Under the pieces are notes generated by a model. The model made no database searches and was not told the DNA's origin. It worked only from the letters and a program-made list of their open reading frames with translations. The position numbers and the translations under genes were made by a program. Shown one piece after another: positions 15,552 to 30,500 of a DNA stretch of 64,000 bases; position 1 is the stretch's first letter, and each line of letters opens with the position of its first letter. Source of the DNA: Vandiemenella viatica (taxonomy: Eukaryota > Arthropoda > Insecta > Orthoptera > Morabidae); NCBI GenBank assembly GCA_031002005.1, contig JARYHS010009186.1, positions 258,197,199-258,261,198 on the forward strand, written 5' to 3'.

Positions 15552-18500
15552 TAACATATAAACATGAATGAAAGAAAATTTTGATTCGATTTCCAATAAC
15601 TATTACATCTACTGCTATTAAACAGAATGGGTACCACACCACTACTAAATCTACTACTACTGTTATTGCCCCTAATATTACTACTATCATTACTACTACT
15701 ACTACTAATACCATTACTACTACTACTAATACTACTATTACCACCACCAATTGTCACAGCCGCACTTCGGTCCACTATTGTTCATTTTTCTTGGTGTTGT
15801 GTGCGCTCCAAAGGCAGAGTCCCCTGGAACCGGCAGCAAAGTCAGCCGCCCAGGCCATCAAGAGTTGACCTCCTGGAATACCAAGACGGCCCCAGTTGTC
15901 GCTCAGAAGACGGCCTTTCTGGAGCACACTGAAGTTCCTCCGATGATTGATGTTGCTCATTGTCGTAGGATATCTTCCGTCAATCCGGTGTAATTGTGTT
16001 CTCCTCTTCTGCTATCTGTGGCCTTTGATTTCGCTCGGCACTTTTCCTTTTTATAAATTTGTCCTTCCAAAATTTTGAGGCTAGATCAGCTGCCTTGTCC
16101 AGCAAATGCCACAAACTTTCGTCGCGCAGTATGTCAAATATTCTCCTACCTTGCAGCCGAGCTTGTTGGTGTTCTCTCAAACTGGCTGTTGTTTCACACT
16201 CCCATACCACGTGCTCCGGCGTACTCTCTTCACCACATTCGCACCTGTCTGAGTCTACAATATTTCGACTTCGGAGCCAGCTATTGTATGGCCCGTGACC
16301 TGTAATGTAGTGTACCAATCCGGGAGAGGGTTGAAGGTACTTCAACTTTAACCTCTCCTCTACGGATGGGAACATATCGTATGCTCTTCGACCTGTTTCA
16401 CTGTTGTTCCATTCTTGTTGCCATTCTGCCAATAGAAGCTTCCGAATGTGCATCTCCGATGTTGCTTCGCTGCCTACAATTTCTGCTACCTTATCTTGTT
16501 TCCCTTTTCTGAGCCAGTATATGGCACCCCGTTTCCTTACTTCAAGGTCCAGTGGCCATACACCAATGGCAACGGTTAATGAATTTGTTGCCACGGTTCT
16601 GTATGCTCCTGTCAATCTTAAAAGTATTCCTCGTTGGACACGTCTGACTCGCTGTTTTAGTTTTACTTTTCTTAGTTGCTTTGCCCACACACTTGCTGAG
16701 TAGCCCACTAAAGAGGATAAAATTGCGTCATGGTATAGTCTTATTGTTTGGACTGGAACAGTAAATTTTCTTTGGCCAATATTAATGATTTTATTCATGA
16801 CCGCCACTGCTCTTGCTATTGTCTTCTCTAAGTGGGCTTCGAAGTTTAAACATTCATCCAATTGAATGCCTAAGTACCTGCACACTGGGTTTCTACGAAT
16901 TGATTTACCGTCAATTCTTATAGTTGGTTTTCGAGTCAGCTTGCCCTTGAGCAACATAAATGTTGTTTTATGTGGTGCTAAACTCAGTTTGACCAAAGGT
17001 CAGCTAGTTCACAGATGGATGTTGCTTATATATTTTAGTAAAGAATGGTGAGAAGCTCTCAGCCATGCATTTCAAAGGTTTTGCAGAGGTGCCCAAACAT
17101 ACTCAACAAGAATTAATGCACAAATCTAGCAGCCCTTCTTTTTGCCCTTCCTCTAACTCCCATATTTGATACGAAAAATGTGGTTCCCTCACTACATCAC
17201 CATATTCAAGCAATCGTCTGACAAAGTTTAGAAACTCAATTCATTTAGTTCTCTGGTACATACCCTCACATACATATACATATTTGATACGAAAAATGTG
17301 GTTCCCTCACTACATCACCATATTCAAGCAATCGTCTGACAAAGTTTAGAAACTCAATTCATTTAGTTCTCTGGTACATACCCTCATCACTCTCTCCAAC
17401 AAGTGAAGGGTTTTGAAACCTTTTCCTACTACCTGACCAATGTGTCCTGCCCAGTTAAGCTGGTTATCAAATGTTATTTCAAGGTATTTACACGTCAAGT
17501 ATTCAATTCCCATCCTATAATCATCCATTAGTTTTTTTTTTAATTGTGTACTTGATAAGCTAACTCTTCTTTGCTTTTATCTTCATCCTATGTATACCAA
17601 CCCAGATAGATATCCTGTCCAGATCATTGTAAGGCACACTTTAGTTTGCCAGAAGTAAACCTAATAGCTACCCCCAGCAGTAAAATATTCTATAGATCGA
17701 TTTTGAAGTCACTTATGTTGGACTTAGAAATTTCAAGTAAAGGTAATTGTCAACTTGAAGGGAATTTCCTGCATTCATTTCCATAGTGAAATATCATCAT
17801 TAGAATCATTCATTATATCGGGAAAAATTTATTTTAAGAGATAATTTGGTCTGTTCACATTGTGAATCGACGATTAGGAAAGATAAAATTTAAGATTTGA
17901 AATAGCTCTGAATTGAGTAAAGCTGCAGCTGAACCTTTATCACCAGCTATAGTCAGCACTGTCCCAAATATATTAATAGTAAAATTAACTAATTTGGCAA
18001 AGTTTAGTTAGCAGTTTTAATTAAGAAAAAAAATGAACGTTTTAACTAAAAGGAATACAGTTGAGAAATTTATATCAGTAGATGGCCTAAATTGAGACGA
18101 TTACAAATATATAATGGTTTTGGAAAAAAGTTTAAGCATTTGTCAGGTAATTAAGATTTGGAAGATAGATTGTCGCCAATTGTTGTAGCAGCACGTAAAA
18201 CCGTGCATAACCGGTGACATAAGAGACTTCAAGGTTGAGCTTATAGAAACCCTTTTGAATGCTAAGTTAAATTAAAACACATAGAATATGATCATATGAA
18301 GCCCTTGTAGAAATTACAAATTAAACTACAGTATTTAGTACTTTAGGAGATATTAATTGATGAAAAAAGTTGCTGACGTTATGGGTCTTGGCAAACTTAT
18401 AAAAATCTAGGCAGCCATCATGAATTGCCTCAGTTTCACTGTAAATCAAACGCATAACTTCACGCTAGTCAGCAGAGCGAAATTGCTCCATGCGGTAGTG

Positions 18501-21500
18501 CAGCAAGTTCCAACACGCTGTAACAATTGTGTACTCACTAAAGTTTGGGGGACTTAGTGAGTTTTTCTTCTCGTATGAGTGTGCTTAACCTGTTATTCTT
18601 CTATGGAACTGTCATCTGATGCTTTATCCATAATTCTGGTAAGTACTGCGTTATACTTAAACTGTGTCAAGTGAACTTATTTCATACACCCTTCATATTT
18701 GGGGTTATAATACAAATACGTGGTGGATGAATTATTAAATATTAAAGGTACCAGAAGGTTACACAGGTCAAGAACTTAATTGTTCATAGTTTACATCTAC
18801 ATCTACACTCTGCAAATCACAAATACTGTGGGCGGCAGAGGGTGCTAAGCACCAATCCTAATTTAGTGCATTCCAATCCTGAACAGGACAAGGAAAGAAG
18901 GAATACATAAATGTATCAGTACAGCATTTTATTTTTCAAATCTTATCCCTCCTGCCATTGTGACCAAAATAGGTCGGCGGAAGAAGTATTTCGTTGCACT
19001 CGTAAATTAAAGATTTTCACATATTCTCCAACAAATTCAAACGAAAATGACATCATACGTCCGCCAAACAATCCCAGCCCAACCCACATATCAGCTCTGT
19101 GATACTTATGTAAGTACTGTAACTAGCAGTCACGAATCGAGCGGCTCTCCTCTGTACTTTTTCTAACGTGTCAATCAATCCCTTGTGATATGGATCCCAA
19201 ATTCCACAACAGTTTTCGAAATGCGGACGCACTAGTGTTTTGTACGCTATTTCATTTCTATGAGCATTACAACGTCTCAAAATACGACCTATAAATCGTA
19301 GTTTAGAATTAGCTTTGCCTACGACCAGTGGGTTATCGAACTGGTGGTGCACTTTACTAAAATATTAAAATTAGAAAATGCAACAAAACAAAAATTGACA
19401 TAATATATTTTTATTTTTTATACATTAAATCAATACGACGACATTTTTCTGAAGCGAAATGTTCAATCACCTTTTTATTAAAATCGGGTATTGTTTGTAT
19501 GAATTTTTTTCAATACTAAGCACAGAAAGTGCATTTAGCCGATCCTGAGACATGGTATTTCGGAGAAAAGTTTTGATTCTTTTCAGTGTCGAAAAACATC
19601 GCTCACTCTCTACTGAAGTCATTGGTATAGTGCACAGAATTCGCAATAGTTTCATTGACTCTGAATATGATTCAGTCAGGTCATTATTATAGAACAACTG
19701 TAACATTGCAATTGCACTATTTGCGTTGGTGAAATCGTCGCGACTGTATATTGCTGATAGTTTGTTTTTCAACTTGTACTTGTCCAAAGCTGCATAGGTG
19801 GAAACTGTGATCGTGAAATCTTTGTCGGGAAAAGTAGAACGGTATGTGGTAAAGTTCTTGCAGTAAAATAATTTGGCTGCTATCAAATGATTACAAAAAT
19901 TGAATCTGTCTTTCACTTGAGTAATAATTATATCGCACACTTCTTTTGCTATAACAGAGCTAGACGATTTAAACCTTTTTTGAGGCGGTTCTTCAAGTTG
20001 ATCTATGGTGTTACGTGCATTTTGTATACTGATTTCAAAATCATTAATACAGTTTTTTATATGAACCAAATCAATATTTCTTTTTTGCATTTGTTTGAAT
20101 AAAATTTCACTATGTGGCAGAATAGATTAAAAAAATCAAGCCAATATAAAAAAGTACTGTCGTTCAAATACCTTTGAAGCATATCAGCCTGATTTATAGA
20201 ATCGGTATCATTTTCCGTTTCTATAATGGTGGTCATGCATTCTTTTAAAGGCTCCCTGTAGCTATGTACTGATGCAACGGTCCGTGAATTAAAGTTCCAT
20301 CTCGTTTGCGGAGCAGCTGGAATCTTCTTTGATACAATAGTTTTCAAAACATCTGTACGCTTTGGTGATCGTGAAAAAAACTTTGGAAAAGCTTGAAGGT
20401 TAGCAAAAAATTTCTGTACGGTTTTGTTTTGACTTACATTTTTTTCTATTATTAAATTTAGTTGGTGGGCGTAACAATGAACGAATGAAGCATTTGGATA
20501 GACGGTTTTTACTTTAGCCTGTACTCCACCAACATTCCCGCTCATTACAGCGGCGCCATCGTAACATTGTGCTATTAATTGTTGCGGAGTTATTTGAAGT
20601 TCCCGTAATTCTCTTATAATAACAGAACTAAGTCCTTCAGCAGTATGGGAATGCGGCGTAAGATATTTCCAAAACCGTTCGTGAACCTGTCCATTTTCTT
20701 CGTATCTTAAAATCATTACCATCTGCATAGTCGTCGATACATCGGTAGTTTCATCAGCTTGAACTGCTACGTATTCACATTTTGTTATAATATTGGACTA
20801 TTCTTTGTGGTATACACATAAAATTGAGTCCAAAATATCGTTCTGAATAGTTTTTGACGTGCCTTTGAAAACTGTAGAGGACGTGAGATGCTCCTTCATG
20901 ACCGTATCCAACTCTGATACAAAGTCTATTAATCCACGAAACACCCCAGCATTACTAGACTCAATAGTTTCATCGTGACCTCGCAAAGCTAACTCAAATG
21001 CACCACAAAACTTGACACAATCGATAAGACGTGATAAAATATACCTGTTTTTATCAACTTGTTCATTATACTTTTGGATATTGCTTCTATACACAGAATC
21101 TAGCTGATTACAAATGTCGACCGTGCCTAACACAGACAAACTCATTACATTTTGTAGGTGTACTTGTGAAGAATCATGTTTTTATATTTTTTCACTCAAA
21201 TGCGTCAAATCCTTGATTCCTGTTTCTGTCCAAATCGATTCTCCGCCAAAAATAATACAAGGAAAACAAAAGAATGCATTAAGACGCTCACATCCACACA
21301 ACCATTTCTTTCTATTATACATTTCACTTTTAAAACTTCGTGTAAATGCTTTATTTTTCGATTTGCACTCTTGTTTTAAATTTAAAAAGGGCCATGGCGG
21401 TCCGGCCAATTTTATGTTCACTTTATTTTGAAAAGTCCTGTAATTTTCTTTAATATAATCAATGTTTATGCTCATTTTCACTAACACCATACACAGTATA

Positions 21501-24500
21501 GAATAAAAGTTCTCGAAAAAAATCGAAACAAAAACTAAAAACAATTATTTACGGTAATATAAATAAACAATTATTAGCGCATCACACATACAGTGAAACT
21601 ATACTGATAGTCTAATAATGAGATGTCAATCATGGCTGCCATCACCTCGCGCGCGCCCATGCCGGCTGGCCAATTCGTCAAACATCGGGAGCTCTCGGCA
21701 ATCCTCGGTTCGCACGTGCGGCGCTCGACAACCGACTCATTACTCCGTACGTTTCTATGAACTATCTTTTGTTTCACGCGTCAGGCGTATTAACTCGTAT
21801 CACCTACAAGTTGTATTAGCAGTCCTCGTGCACTCGCCGAAGCGCACGAGAATTTGTCTTTACAGGAAAATAAGTCTTAATAGTTTAGTAAAGCGCTCAA
21901 ACTGTTTCACCATAATTGGAGATTTAATTTTTTATACGTTTTTGTTTTTGTATGTTTAAAAATAAATATTAAAATGGTAATATAAAAATAAAGATGAAGT
22001 AGGTACTTAATATTTAGTCATTTTTAAATCTTTTGGATTGGTGGTTCAGCGCACGAGCGCACTTAAGGTACAGCCCCCACTGCCTACGACGGAAGTTATG
22101 TGCAAGTCCCATTTCAATTTACTTTGTACTGTTACGCCTAGATACTTCAGGGAATCCACAGTGTCAACAACTGCCTTGTTAACTTTGTACTTGTGAGCAA
22201 ACGGGGTCTATTTATTACTTATTTGCATTGCCTTGCACTGTTTGCAGTTAAGTGTAAGCTGCCATTTATGGCACCATTCCGAAATAACATCCAGATTGCA
22301 CTGAATTTCTAAGCAATCGTCAGAGAACCTCACTTCCCTATAAATAAGTGCATCATCAGCAAAAAATCGCATCCTGCAATTAACTTTGTCACTGAGATCG
22401 TTTATAAAAATTAAGATTACACTTCCTTGAGGAACACCCGAAGTAACATCTAGTTTAGAAGAGGCTTCCCCGTCTACAACGACATACTGTGACCGACCAG
22501 TTAGAAAATCGCGTATCCATTCGCAAATCTGATCAGATATACCGTACGCCCGGATCTTCACTAAGAGTCGGTTGTGTGGTACAGAGTCAAAAGCTTTCTG
22601 AAAATCCAAGAAAATAGCATCAACTTGTGATCCTGCATCAATAACTTTCATTACATCATGCGAAAACAGAGCCAGTTGCGTTTCACATGATCGGTTCTTC
22701 CGAAATCCGTGTTGGTATGCTGTAAGTAGCTCGTTTTCATCTAGAAACTTCATAACGTTAGAGCATATGACATGCTCCAGAATTCTACTGCAGACAGATG
22801 TTAGAGATATGGGTCGATAATTCCTAGGATCTCTCCGATCACCTTTCTTGAAAACGGGAATCACCTGCGCTATTTTCCAGTCAGAAGGTACTTTTCTTTC
22901 TTCTAAAGATTTACGAAATATATCTGATAGAAATGGTTCTATTTCTTCCGCGTATTCCGAAAATAATCTTACTGGAATACCATCAGGACCCAGCGCCTTC
23001 CCCCGCTTCAGGAGCTTTAATTGCTTTGATACCTACACTAACATTTTGAACTGGATCCATCTCAAATTCTACACGCCGTGGAGAAACAGGAATGTTTTCC
23101 AGGTTTTCATCAGTGAAAGAATTTTTAAATTTGGTGTTATATACGGTAGCCTTGTCTCGGCTGTCATCAACTTCCCGACCATCTTGTAGTAGATCTGGCA
23201 TATTATTGTCACAACAACTTACTTTTTTTGACATACAACCAAAATTTCTTTGAATTTTTGATGAGGCTCTCAGAAAGTGAGTTGCAACGAAAGTCATTAA
23301 AGGCCTCACACATCGCATTCTTGACATGTCCTCTTGTAACAGCTAACTTTTCTAAATAACTCCTATACATCGTCCTTCTTGAGCATGCATGTATCTTCTT
23401 TGCTTTTTAAGTAACCTTTAGGCCAAAGTGTTAGAACCCTCAGCTTCCTTTCCACCTAACATCACCCTGCAGCTGTTCATAGTTCTCCATTGAGACGTAG
23501 AAGCATTGGTGTCACCACCACAATGAAAACATATGTTTCAAGAAACACTCAACTGTTTGTAGTGTTTCAAAATGCAGGATGGAATCAGCGCATACTTAGA
23601 GATTCCTAATTTGACGTATGTCTACCAAAGAGTATGTTTTGTAGTTTCTTGAAGGTTTCAAACCGATACTTATAAATGAGAAACAGAAAAATGGTGCTAA
23701 CTTGTCCTGGGTATAACAGAAATTCAGAATAATTAGAAAAGTAAATTTGTCATCAATGAACACATTCAGAAAGTGCCTCGTGTTCGTGTGGGGGACACAC
23801 ATAGACTTGTTTTGTGTAGAGCTGTGGAGAGTAGGCAGCCACTGCACATTAATTTCAGAAGTTGAAGGTGACTGAATTATCCACATGTTTCAACAAGCAG
23901 TAAACAAATTTTTGCATTGATATTGCAGAGTACATTGGAGTAGAAATATAAGTCCCCTTCATTCCATAATTTTACCGGGTTAGATTAAGTCTGGAAATGG
24001 GTAGGATGAGCAGCAAATACAAAATCTATAAGCAGTTAATTCAGGGTAGAAACAAATACAGGGTGTCCACAAATGAATAACGGGGTTTTAATGCTTTATA
24101 AGATTTATTACATTATCCTTACAGTTATAAATGATATGTCAAATGAAAGAGCAACTCAAACAGTTTTGTTCGTTAGCACTAGTGCGCATGTGCGTGAAAT
24201 GTTTCCGCTGCGATCCGCTAGAATGCGGTAGTAGCAAAGATGGCGACTAGTGAAGAGAAAGCGTTTTGTGTTTTACAGTTTGCAAAGACTGAATCTGTAG
24301 TTACGACCAAGAGTTAGCGAAGAGACTGTTGAGCGAGTGAGAGATTCGTTCACTCGTAGCCCAAAGAAATCTGTTCGGAAGGCTAGTCGCGAATTAGAAA
24401 TTTAAAAGTCGACTGTTTGGAAAGTTTTAAGGAAACGCTTGCAACTACGTCCTTACCGTTTACAGTTGTTACAGGCTCTAAAGCCTGCAGACCATGGTTT

Positions 24501-27500
24501 ACGTGCCAAATTCGCTAATGAAATGTTGTTACATGACAATGAAGATTTTCTACATCATGTTGTCTTCATTGATGAATCGACCTTTCACCTCAGTGGACAT
24601 GTTAACACTCATAATGTGCGGATCTGGGGCTCAGAAAATCCTCAAGAGATCGTACAAGTGCAACGAGACTCCCCTAAAATCAATGTTTTTTGTGCCGTAT
24701 CCCGGCGGAAAGTTTACGGACCTTTCTTTTTTGATGAACCGACTGTAACTGGTACTTCTTACCTTGATACACTAGAGCAATGGCTCTTCCCTCAGTTTGA
24801 ACAACATGAACCAGAGAACTTCATTTTCCAGCAAGATGGTGCGCCACCTCACTGGCATAACGAAGTACGCGGTTGGTTGAACGTAACTGTACCCGACCGC
24901 TGGATTGGCCGCAAGGGGCACAATGACAGAGCTTGCTATGCGTGGCCTCCACGTTCACCTGACCTAACGCCATGCGATTTCTACCTTTGGGGTTTCATCA
25001 AGGATCGTGTGTATGTGCCTCCGTTACCAGCCGACCTCCTTGAATTACGACAGAGGATTGAAGCAGCTGTTGCAACAGTTACTGAAGACACACTGCTCAA
25101 CGTTTGGGAAGAACTCGGCTACAGACTTGATGTGTGACAAATGGTGCCCACATAGAACACTTGTAAGCTTGTATATAAAACTGCTTGAGTTGCTCTTTCA
25201 TTTAACATATCATTTATAACTGTAAGGATAATGTAATAAATCTTATAAAGCATTAAAACCCCGATATTTATTTGTGGACACCCAGTATTGTTTGAACTTC
25301 TTTCGTTCTGCCAACGTCAGGACTGCAACATCTCTCGGACAATGAATACCAGTACTGTATGCCGTGTCGGCTCACCGCTTTGCCCGCCCGCTGGCTGCAG
25401 GTTAGAGTGCCTGCAGCGGCGTCCTGGCAGCGCACCTTGACCTTCGTGCAGACCATGTTGTCATCTTTGTGAAGGATGCTCTTGAACCCGAAGCCGTACA
25501 CGTCACACGACTGGTTCCAGCTGTCTGGCACACTGTACACCACGACGGCACATTAATCAGATATAAAAAATCCATTAATTATTGTTTTGGTTACATTTAT
25601 GTTCTTGTGTGATTGGTGAATTAATTGGAAGCAAGCAAAAAACTATTCACAAAAGAAAATTGAATTTCCCAGACCCAATTTTTTTAAAAAAATATATAAA
25701 ATCTCTAAGCTATCACAATACATATACTTCTTAATTAGAATATCTTTGTGATGGTTTAAATAAGATAGCACAATGATATGTACTTCACTTTCTCATTACA
25801 CTTACAAAACCCCCAGTCCATGGTGGCCAGGAATGAAATTACGTACTAAGTACAAATTAATGGTAAATAAGTGTTCTTATTCCCCAACGTTCTTAAATAG
25901 TATTGATTCAGTGCTAACAAACAAACAAAATTCTGCGTAGTTTATTAATTTGAGGAAATGCCACAAGAAATTTACCATTTTTGAACCCATTTTGGTGTTT
26001 GAGTTTTTTCCTTGGAAAATTAAAATCTCTGAGGAAATTATAAATGTTTCTTGATGGAATAGGGACAAGGTTATGCATAATTTTTAACGCACTGTAATAC
26101 TTCTCAAAATTACTTTTAAATTTAGTATCACAACATTAGTTTCTAAACAACCCAGCTACAATAATAAATGGTAATATCTTCAGCCTTCTCACATTCATTC
26201 CTAAAATGCTTCTAGAATGAACGATAAGGAATGTAAACAATCTATATGAATTTGGTTACCCCATGAAATCCGAATATTATTTTTTGTATGATTTATTTTC
26301 ACTGAAAAATAGATACTTTGAATTGAATTTTATTTGATCCATGAAGTCATAATTTATGACATAGGACAAGTCATCAGTAATTACAATAAGCATTACAGTA
26401 TAATTTTTTCACACAATATAGGATTACATATCATTATTATAATTATCATACTTAAAATTGCACAGTCAATACATATGTTCACTGAAGTTAAATTAATATT
26501 TCAATGTTTTACAAGTTACAATACAAAATAATTTAATCATGTTTGTTCATTTCTCGATTGTTCATATATTAATTGACACTATAGAAGCTATTGACTAATA
26601 AAATTTTTTTTACGTATATTTAAAATTATGTAAATTTGATATTTGTTTTATGTTTTCAGAAAGAGAGTTGTACAGAATTTTAGGCTGGTAGGGTACACTA
26701 TTTTGGTATAGAGCTTTCTTGTGCCACTCTATATGAAAATTATTCCTATTCCTCATTTTGTGTTTATGTATTTCCTTATTTAGCGCTGCATATTCCTGAT
26801 GTGATTTCAGGAAGCAGATACACTCAAATATGTATATACATGGTAGAGTCAGTATTTTTAGTTCTTTAAAAATATCCCTGCAGGATTCTCTACGTTTCAT
26901 ACCTTTCATGATTCTTATAGCTCTCTTTTGAAGTATGAATGCCTGTTTTGCATGTGTTGAATTTCCCCAAAAAATTATACCATATCTTAATAAGCTATGC
27001 TTATATGAATAGTAGGCACACAACATTTTTTTTAAAAGAGCAGCAATCTTTAAGCATTCTTAAAATATAACAACATTTGCTTAACTTCTTATTCAGTGAT
27101 TCAACATGTTTATCCCACTTTAAATGTTCATTCAACTATATTCCTAAAAATTTTGTGTCATGGATTTGTTTTATATAGGTATCTCCTATCTTCGCTAAAT
27201 TACTACTGTTATTTTTGTTTATTATATGAGTGAAACTAATCCATACTGTCTTTTCATGATTTACAATCAAGCAATTATCATGGAACCACTTTTCTACTTC
27301 TTTTGTTGTTGCAGTAATTTTCTGCTGTAGGTCAACTTCATCCTGCCCTTTTATAAAAATATTAGTGTCGTCTGCAAACAATACCTCATCAGCTGTTAAT
27401 AAATGATTTGGTAAATCATTTATATATATAAGAAATAGTAAGGGTCCTAAGACTGAGCCTTGTGGTACTCCGTGGTCAACTTTATGATACTCTGAAAAAT

Positions 27501-30500
27501 ATGCTTTACCATCATGACATACTTTTACTCTCTGGTACCTGTTGGAGAGATATGATTTAAACCATTCATATGCTTTGCCATGAATACCGTATCTGTACAA
27601 TTTTAATAATAAGAGGTCATGTCTAATAAGATCAAAGGCCTTGGACAGGTCTAAGAATAACCCACTGTTTATTTCACCCTTATCCACTGCACTGAGAACA
27701 GTTTTCAGAAAATTGAAAATGGCTGTTTCTGTGGACCTATTTTTCCTAAACCCATGTTGTGAATTTCTTAGTATTTTGTTTCTAGTGAGAAAATCAGTGA
27801 GCCTTTCATACATTACTCTTTCAATTATTTTTGAAAAGCCAGGTAGTAGAGACACAGGTGGACAATGGCTACATGGTGCTCCTCTGGCCTTTACGGAAGG
27901 CCAGCCCCTTAATTTTAAATTCCTTAAGTAGTTTTCATAAATAATACATCACTTGGTAATTTGTTACAATCCCTGGCACCCTTACCAACAATACAAACTT
28001 TTTCCACTCCATTATGTATAAAATTGAGCACCAGCTTGTGTTCATGGTCGTCTATTCCGTTCCATGTACCATTCCTAATTATTTCACCAATATTCCTCTA
28101 AGTCGCATCACCAACAAATGCCCTGCACATTGCCAGCACTCTCGTCACTCTCCTCCATTCCTGCAATGACTCACAATCCAGCTCCTTTATCATATCAGTT
28201 GCTGACTGTGTCCTGTGATAATTTCCGCAGACAAATCTAACTGCTCTTCTTTGCATGCCCTCCAATTCTTGTATTTCAGAACCAAAATGTGGGTCCCAAA
28301 CTACACTACCATATTCAATAAATGGTCTGACCAAAGGTCTATATTCCAACTTCCTAACTTCTCTGGTACATCCTCACATCACCCTCCCGAGTAAATGAAG
28401 GATTTTGTAACCTTGTCCTGCCTCATGCCCAATGTGCTCTGCCCGGTTGAGTTTATTAGCAAATATTATCCTAACATATCTTCACTTCAAGTTTTCAACA
28501 AGGAATTCTGACCCCATCCTATAATCATAAATAATCTTTAGTTTTTTTTTTTTCTCTATGTAACTAATAAGCTGACACTTCTTGGCATTTATCTTCATTC
28601 CTTACTGACATACCCATTTAGATATTTTATCCAGGTCACCCCAATGCTGCTCACAGTCTTCTTCTATTTTGATACCCATTATGTCATCTGCAAACAACCT
28701 AAATTCTGATGTGTGATCGTAAGTTTTCCCGGCTGCACGCCCGAGAAATCTTCCAGCAACCTAAATTCTGACAGTAAACCAAGATACTAGTCAAAGTTAA
28801 AAGGAAATGACACCCATGACAAAAAATATTTTTGTAATTAACACAAATACATCTAGTATTGCAAAACTTATGTTGTCTATTGTTAGCTACTGTAGAATAA
28901 TGAAGGCACATGATGGTTAACGGAACAGGTGAAGCCTTACCTGGTCTGATCGGGAAGCTGTGCCCAGCTGACAGTGTGTGTCTCTTTGAAGTCACCATCG
29001 ATGATGACCAGCATGAGTCCGTCTGGGTGCAGCAGGTAATCACGGACGTGCAGTATCTGACTGTCGACGTCGTATACGTCCGAGTCATCCCGGAACCGCA
29101 CGTTGCCGGCTAGCACAAATGCTGCATCAAAAATACGTACTCAGTTTGTTGGAAACTGTAAAGCTTTTAAGCAACATGGGTGGTAAATAAAAAGAATGTT
29201 AAACACACATCTGACTCCCTCACGGAGCATTGGGTAACCATTTCTCACCATGTGAACTTAAAACCGTAATGTTACTAGTAATGGGGCAAATGGAACACAG
29301 CATGTTTTGTTCAAGTGAAGGATTGACAAATTGAATCTGTCCTCACATGTCCCTCCTAGAAAGGAGTTGTCTCGCATGGGTATTCTAAGTTATTAGAAGC
29401 TAGCATAGTCAGTTGAAGTGCTTTCTCCATGCCCTTCACTAAGACTCGACTAACTTATCATTGGCAACATAGCTTGATTCTGGGTTAGATTGTTCACACT
29501 GAACATTGGAACTGAGTTCCAACTTCCGTTCCATCCAAAACTTTTAGTATCGTCTAATGAGCCAATTGCAGGGTAGCCACATAAAGCAGAACAAGTTGGT
29601 ACTAAGATACTACCACCCTTGGACACTCTTGGAGCACACTTCTCACTTTGTGCTTGAGGAGTTCTTCCCAGCTTGTCAAGATTTCAGGTATTTATAACAG
29701 GTAATGGCTAATGCACTGCGCACAATCTCTGCGGGCTACAAAAGGTAGTTCAATTAGCTAAGATTTCATCAGCAATATCCTTGAACTGATTCAGAGTTAT
29801 TTTCATACAATGGTTCCCTGTAATTATCTATGTGTTTTGTACCTTGTGTAAAAACTTAATATTTCCTTCGTTATTTCATTTGCTAATGACAATTCCATAC
29901 TCAAATGCTAGCTCTAAGCAAAGAGCATGGACATAAGACTGCAGTCACATAACCACATATTTTGTGTGAAACTTATCCAGAAGTGCATTGACCAAAGGGA
30001 CCCTCAATTTATGTCCACAATACAATGGCACCGGAAGTGATAAAGTGGTAAAAGCTTATTTGGACCTTGCAACATCACTTTGGAACTCCTGTTTTCCTAT
30101 TTCATACTCTTTAAATTAGATACACTTATCTCTTACCTAACAATCCAGTTCAGCTACCTATTGTTTTCAGTTGAATGCTACAATCTAGTTTTACATGTTA
30201 CAGTGTAATCGGCAATGGTGATACAGAAACAATTTATTCATGGAAAATTCCACATCATCAGTTCAATCGTGACTTTTACCTGTGTACCATACAGATACAG
30301 CTTGTTTTAGTCACAGACAAAGTACTTCCCACGGCAGTGGCATTCCCAGCCTGATATTTTCAGACGCTATTTACGCTACAGGCTTAGCTCGATTGTGGTA
30401 CTGACAGGGGGATCTGAAGCTGTCAGGTGGCAGGCAGGGACTGGCAGAGCTCAGCGCGGTGGACGGAGACAGCAGGGTACACGTGCATATCTTGTCGGTT

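Larger units (their letters stand above)
15414..16993 (-). mobile_element. R1-like LINE insertion, 5'-truncated, with 13-bp target-site duplication
   Basis: The 13-bp sequence CAAAGGTCAGCTA flanks the insert at 15401-15413 and 16994-17006. The plus-strand left end is a TTTATTTATTT-type tail, that is, an A-rich 3' end on the minus strand. Truncation removes the endonuclease and most of the reverse transcriptase. Confidence 0.92.
18790..23330 (-). mobile_element. LINE split by a hAT element
   Basis: The LINE occupies about 18790-19325 and 22083-23330. Removing the insert at 19326-22082 and one 8-bp duplication makes the C-terminal frame continuous: LHITSVVG joins KANSKLRFIGRILRR. The left end carries TCTACA repeats ('CATCTACATCTACACTCTGC' near 18794), a characteristic 3' tail on the minus strand. 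The 5' end is truncated near 23330. Clade is CR1/Jockey-like by its motifs; not resolved further. Confidence 0.85.

Noticed and set aside
15478..15993. Overlapping ORFs with Val, Thr, Ser or Leu runs
   Set aside because: They are translations of (ACT)n and (TA)n repeats and of the LINE 3' UTR.
21618..21959. A 113-residue plus-strand ORF
   Set aside because: It lies in the non-coding 5' part of the hAT element and has no family features.
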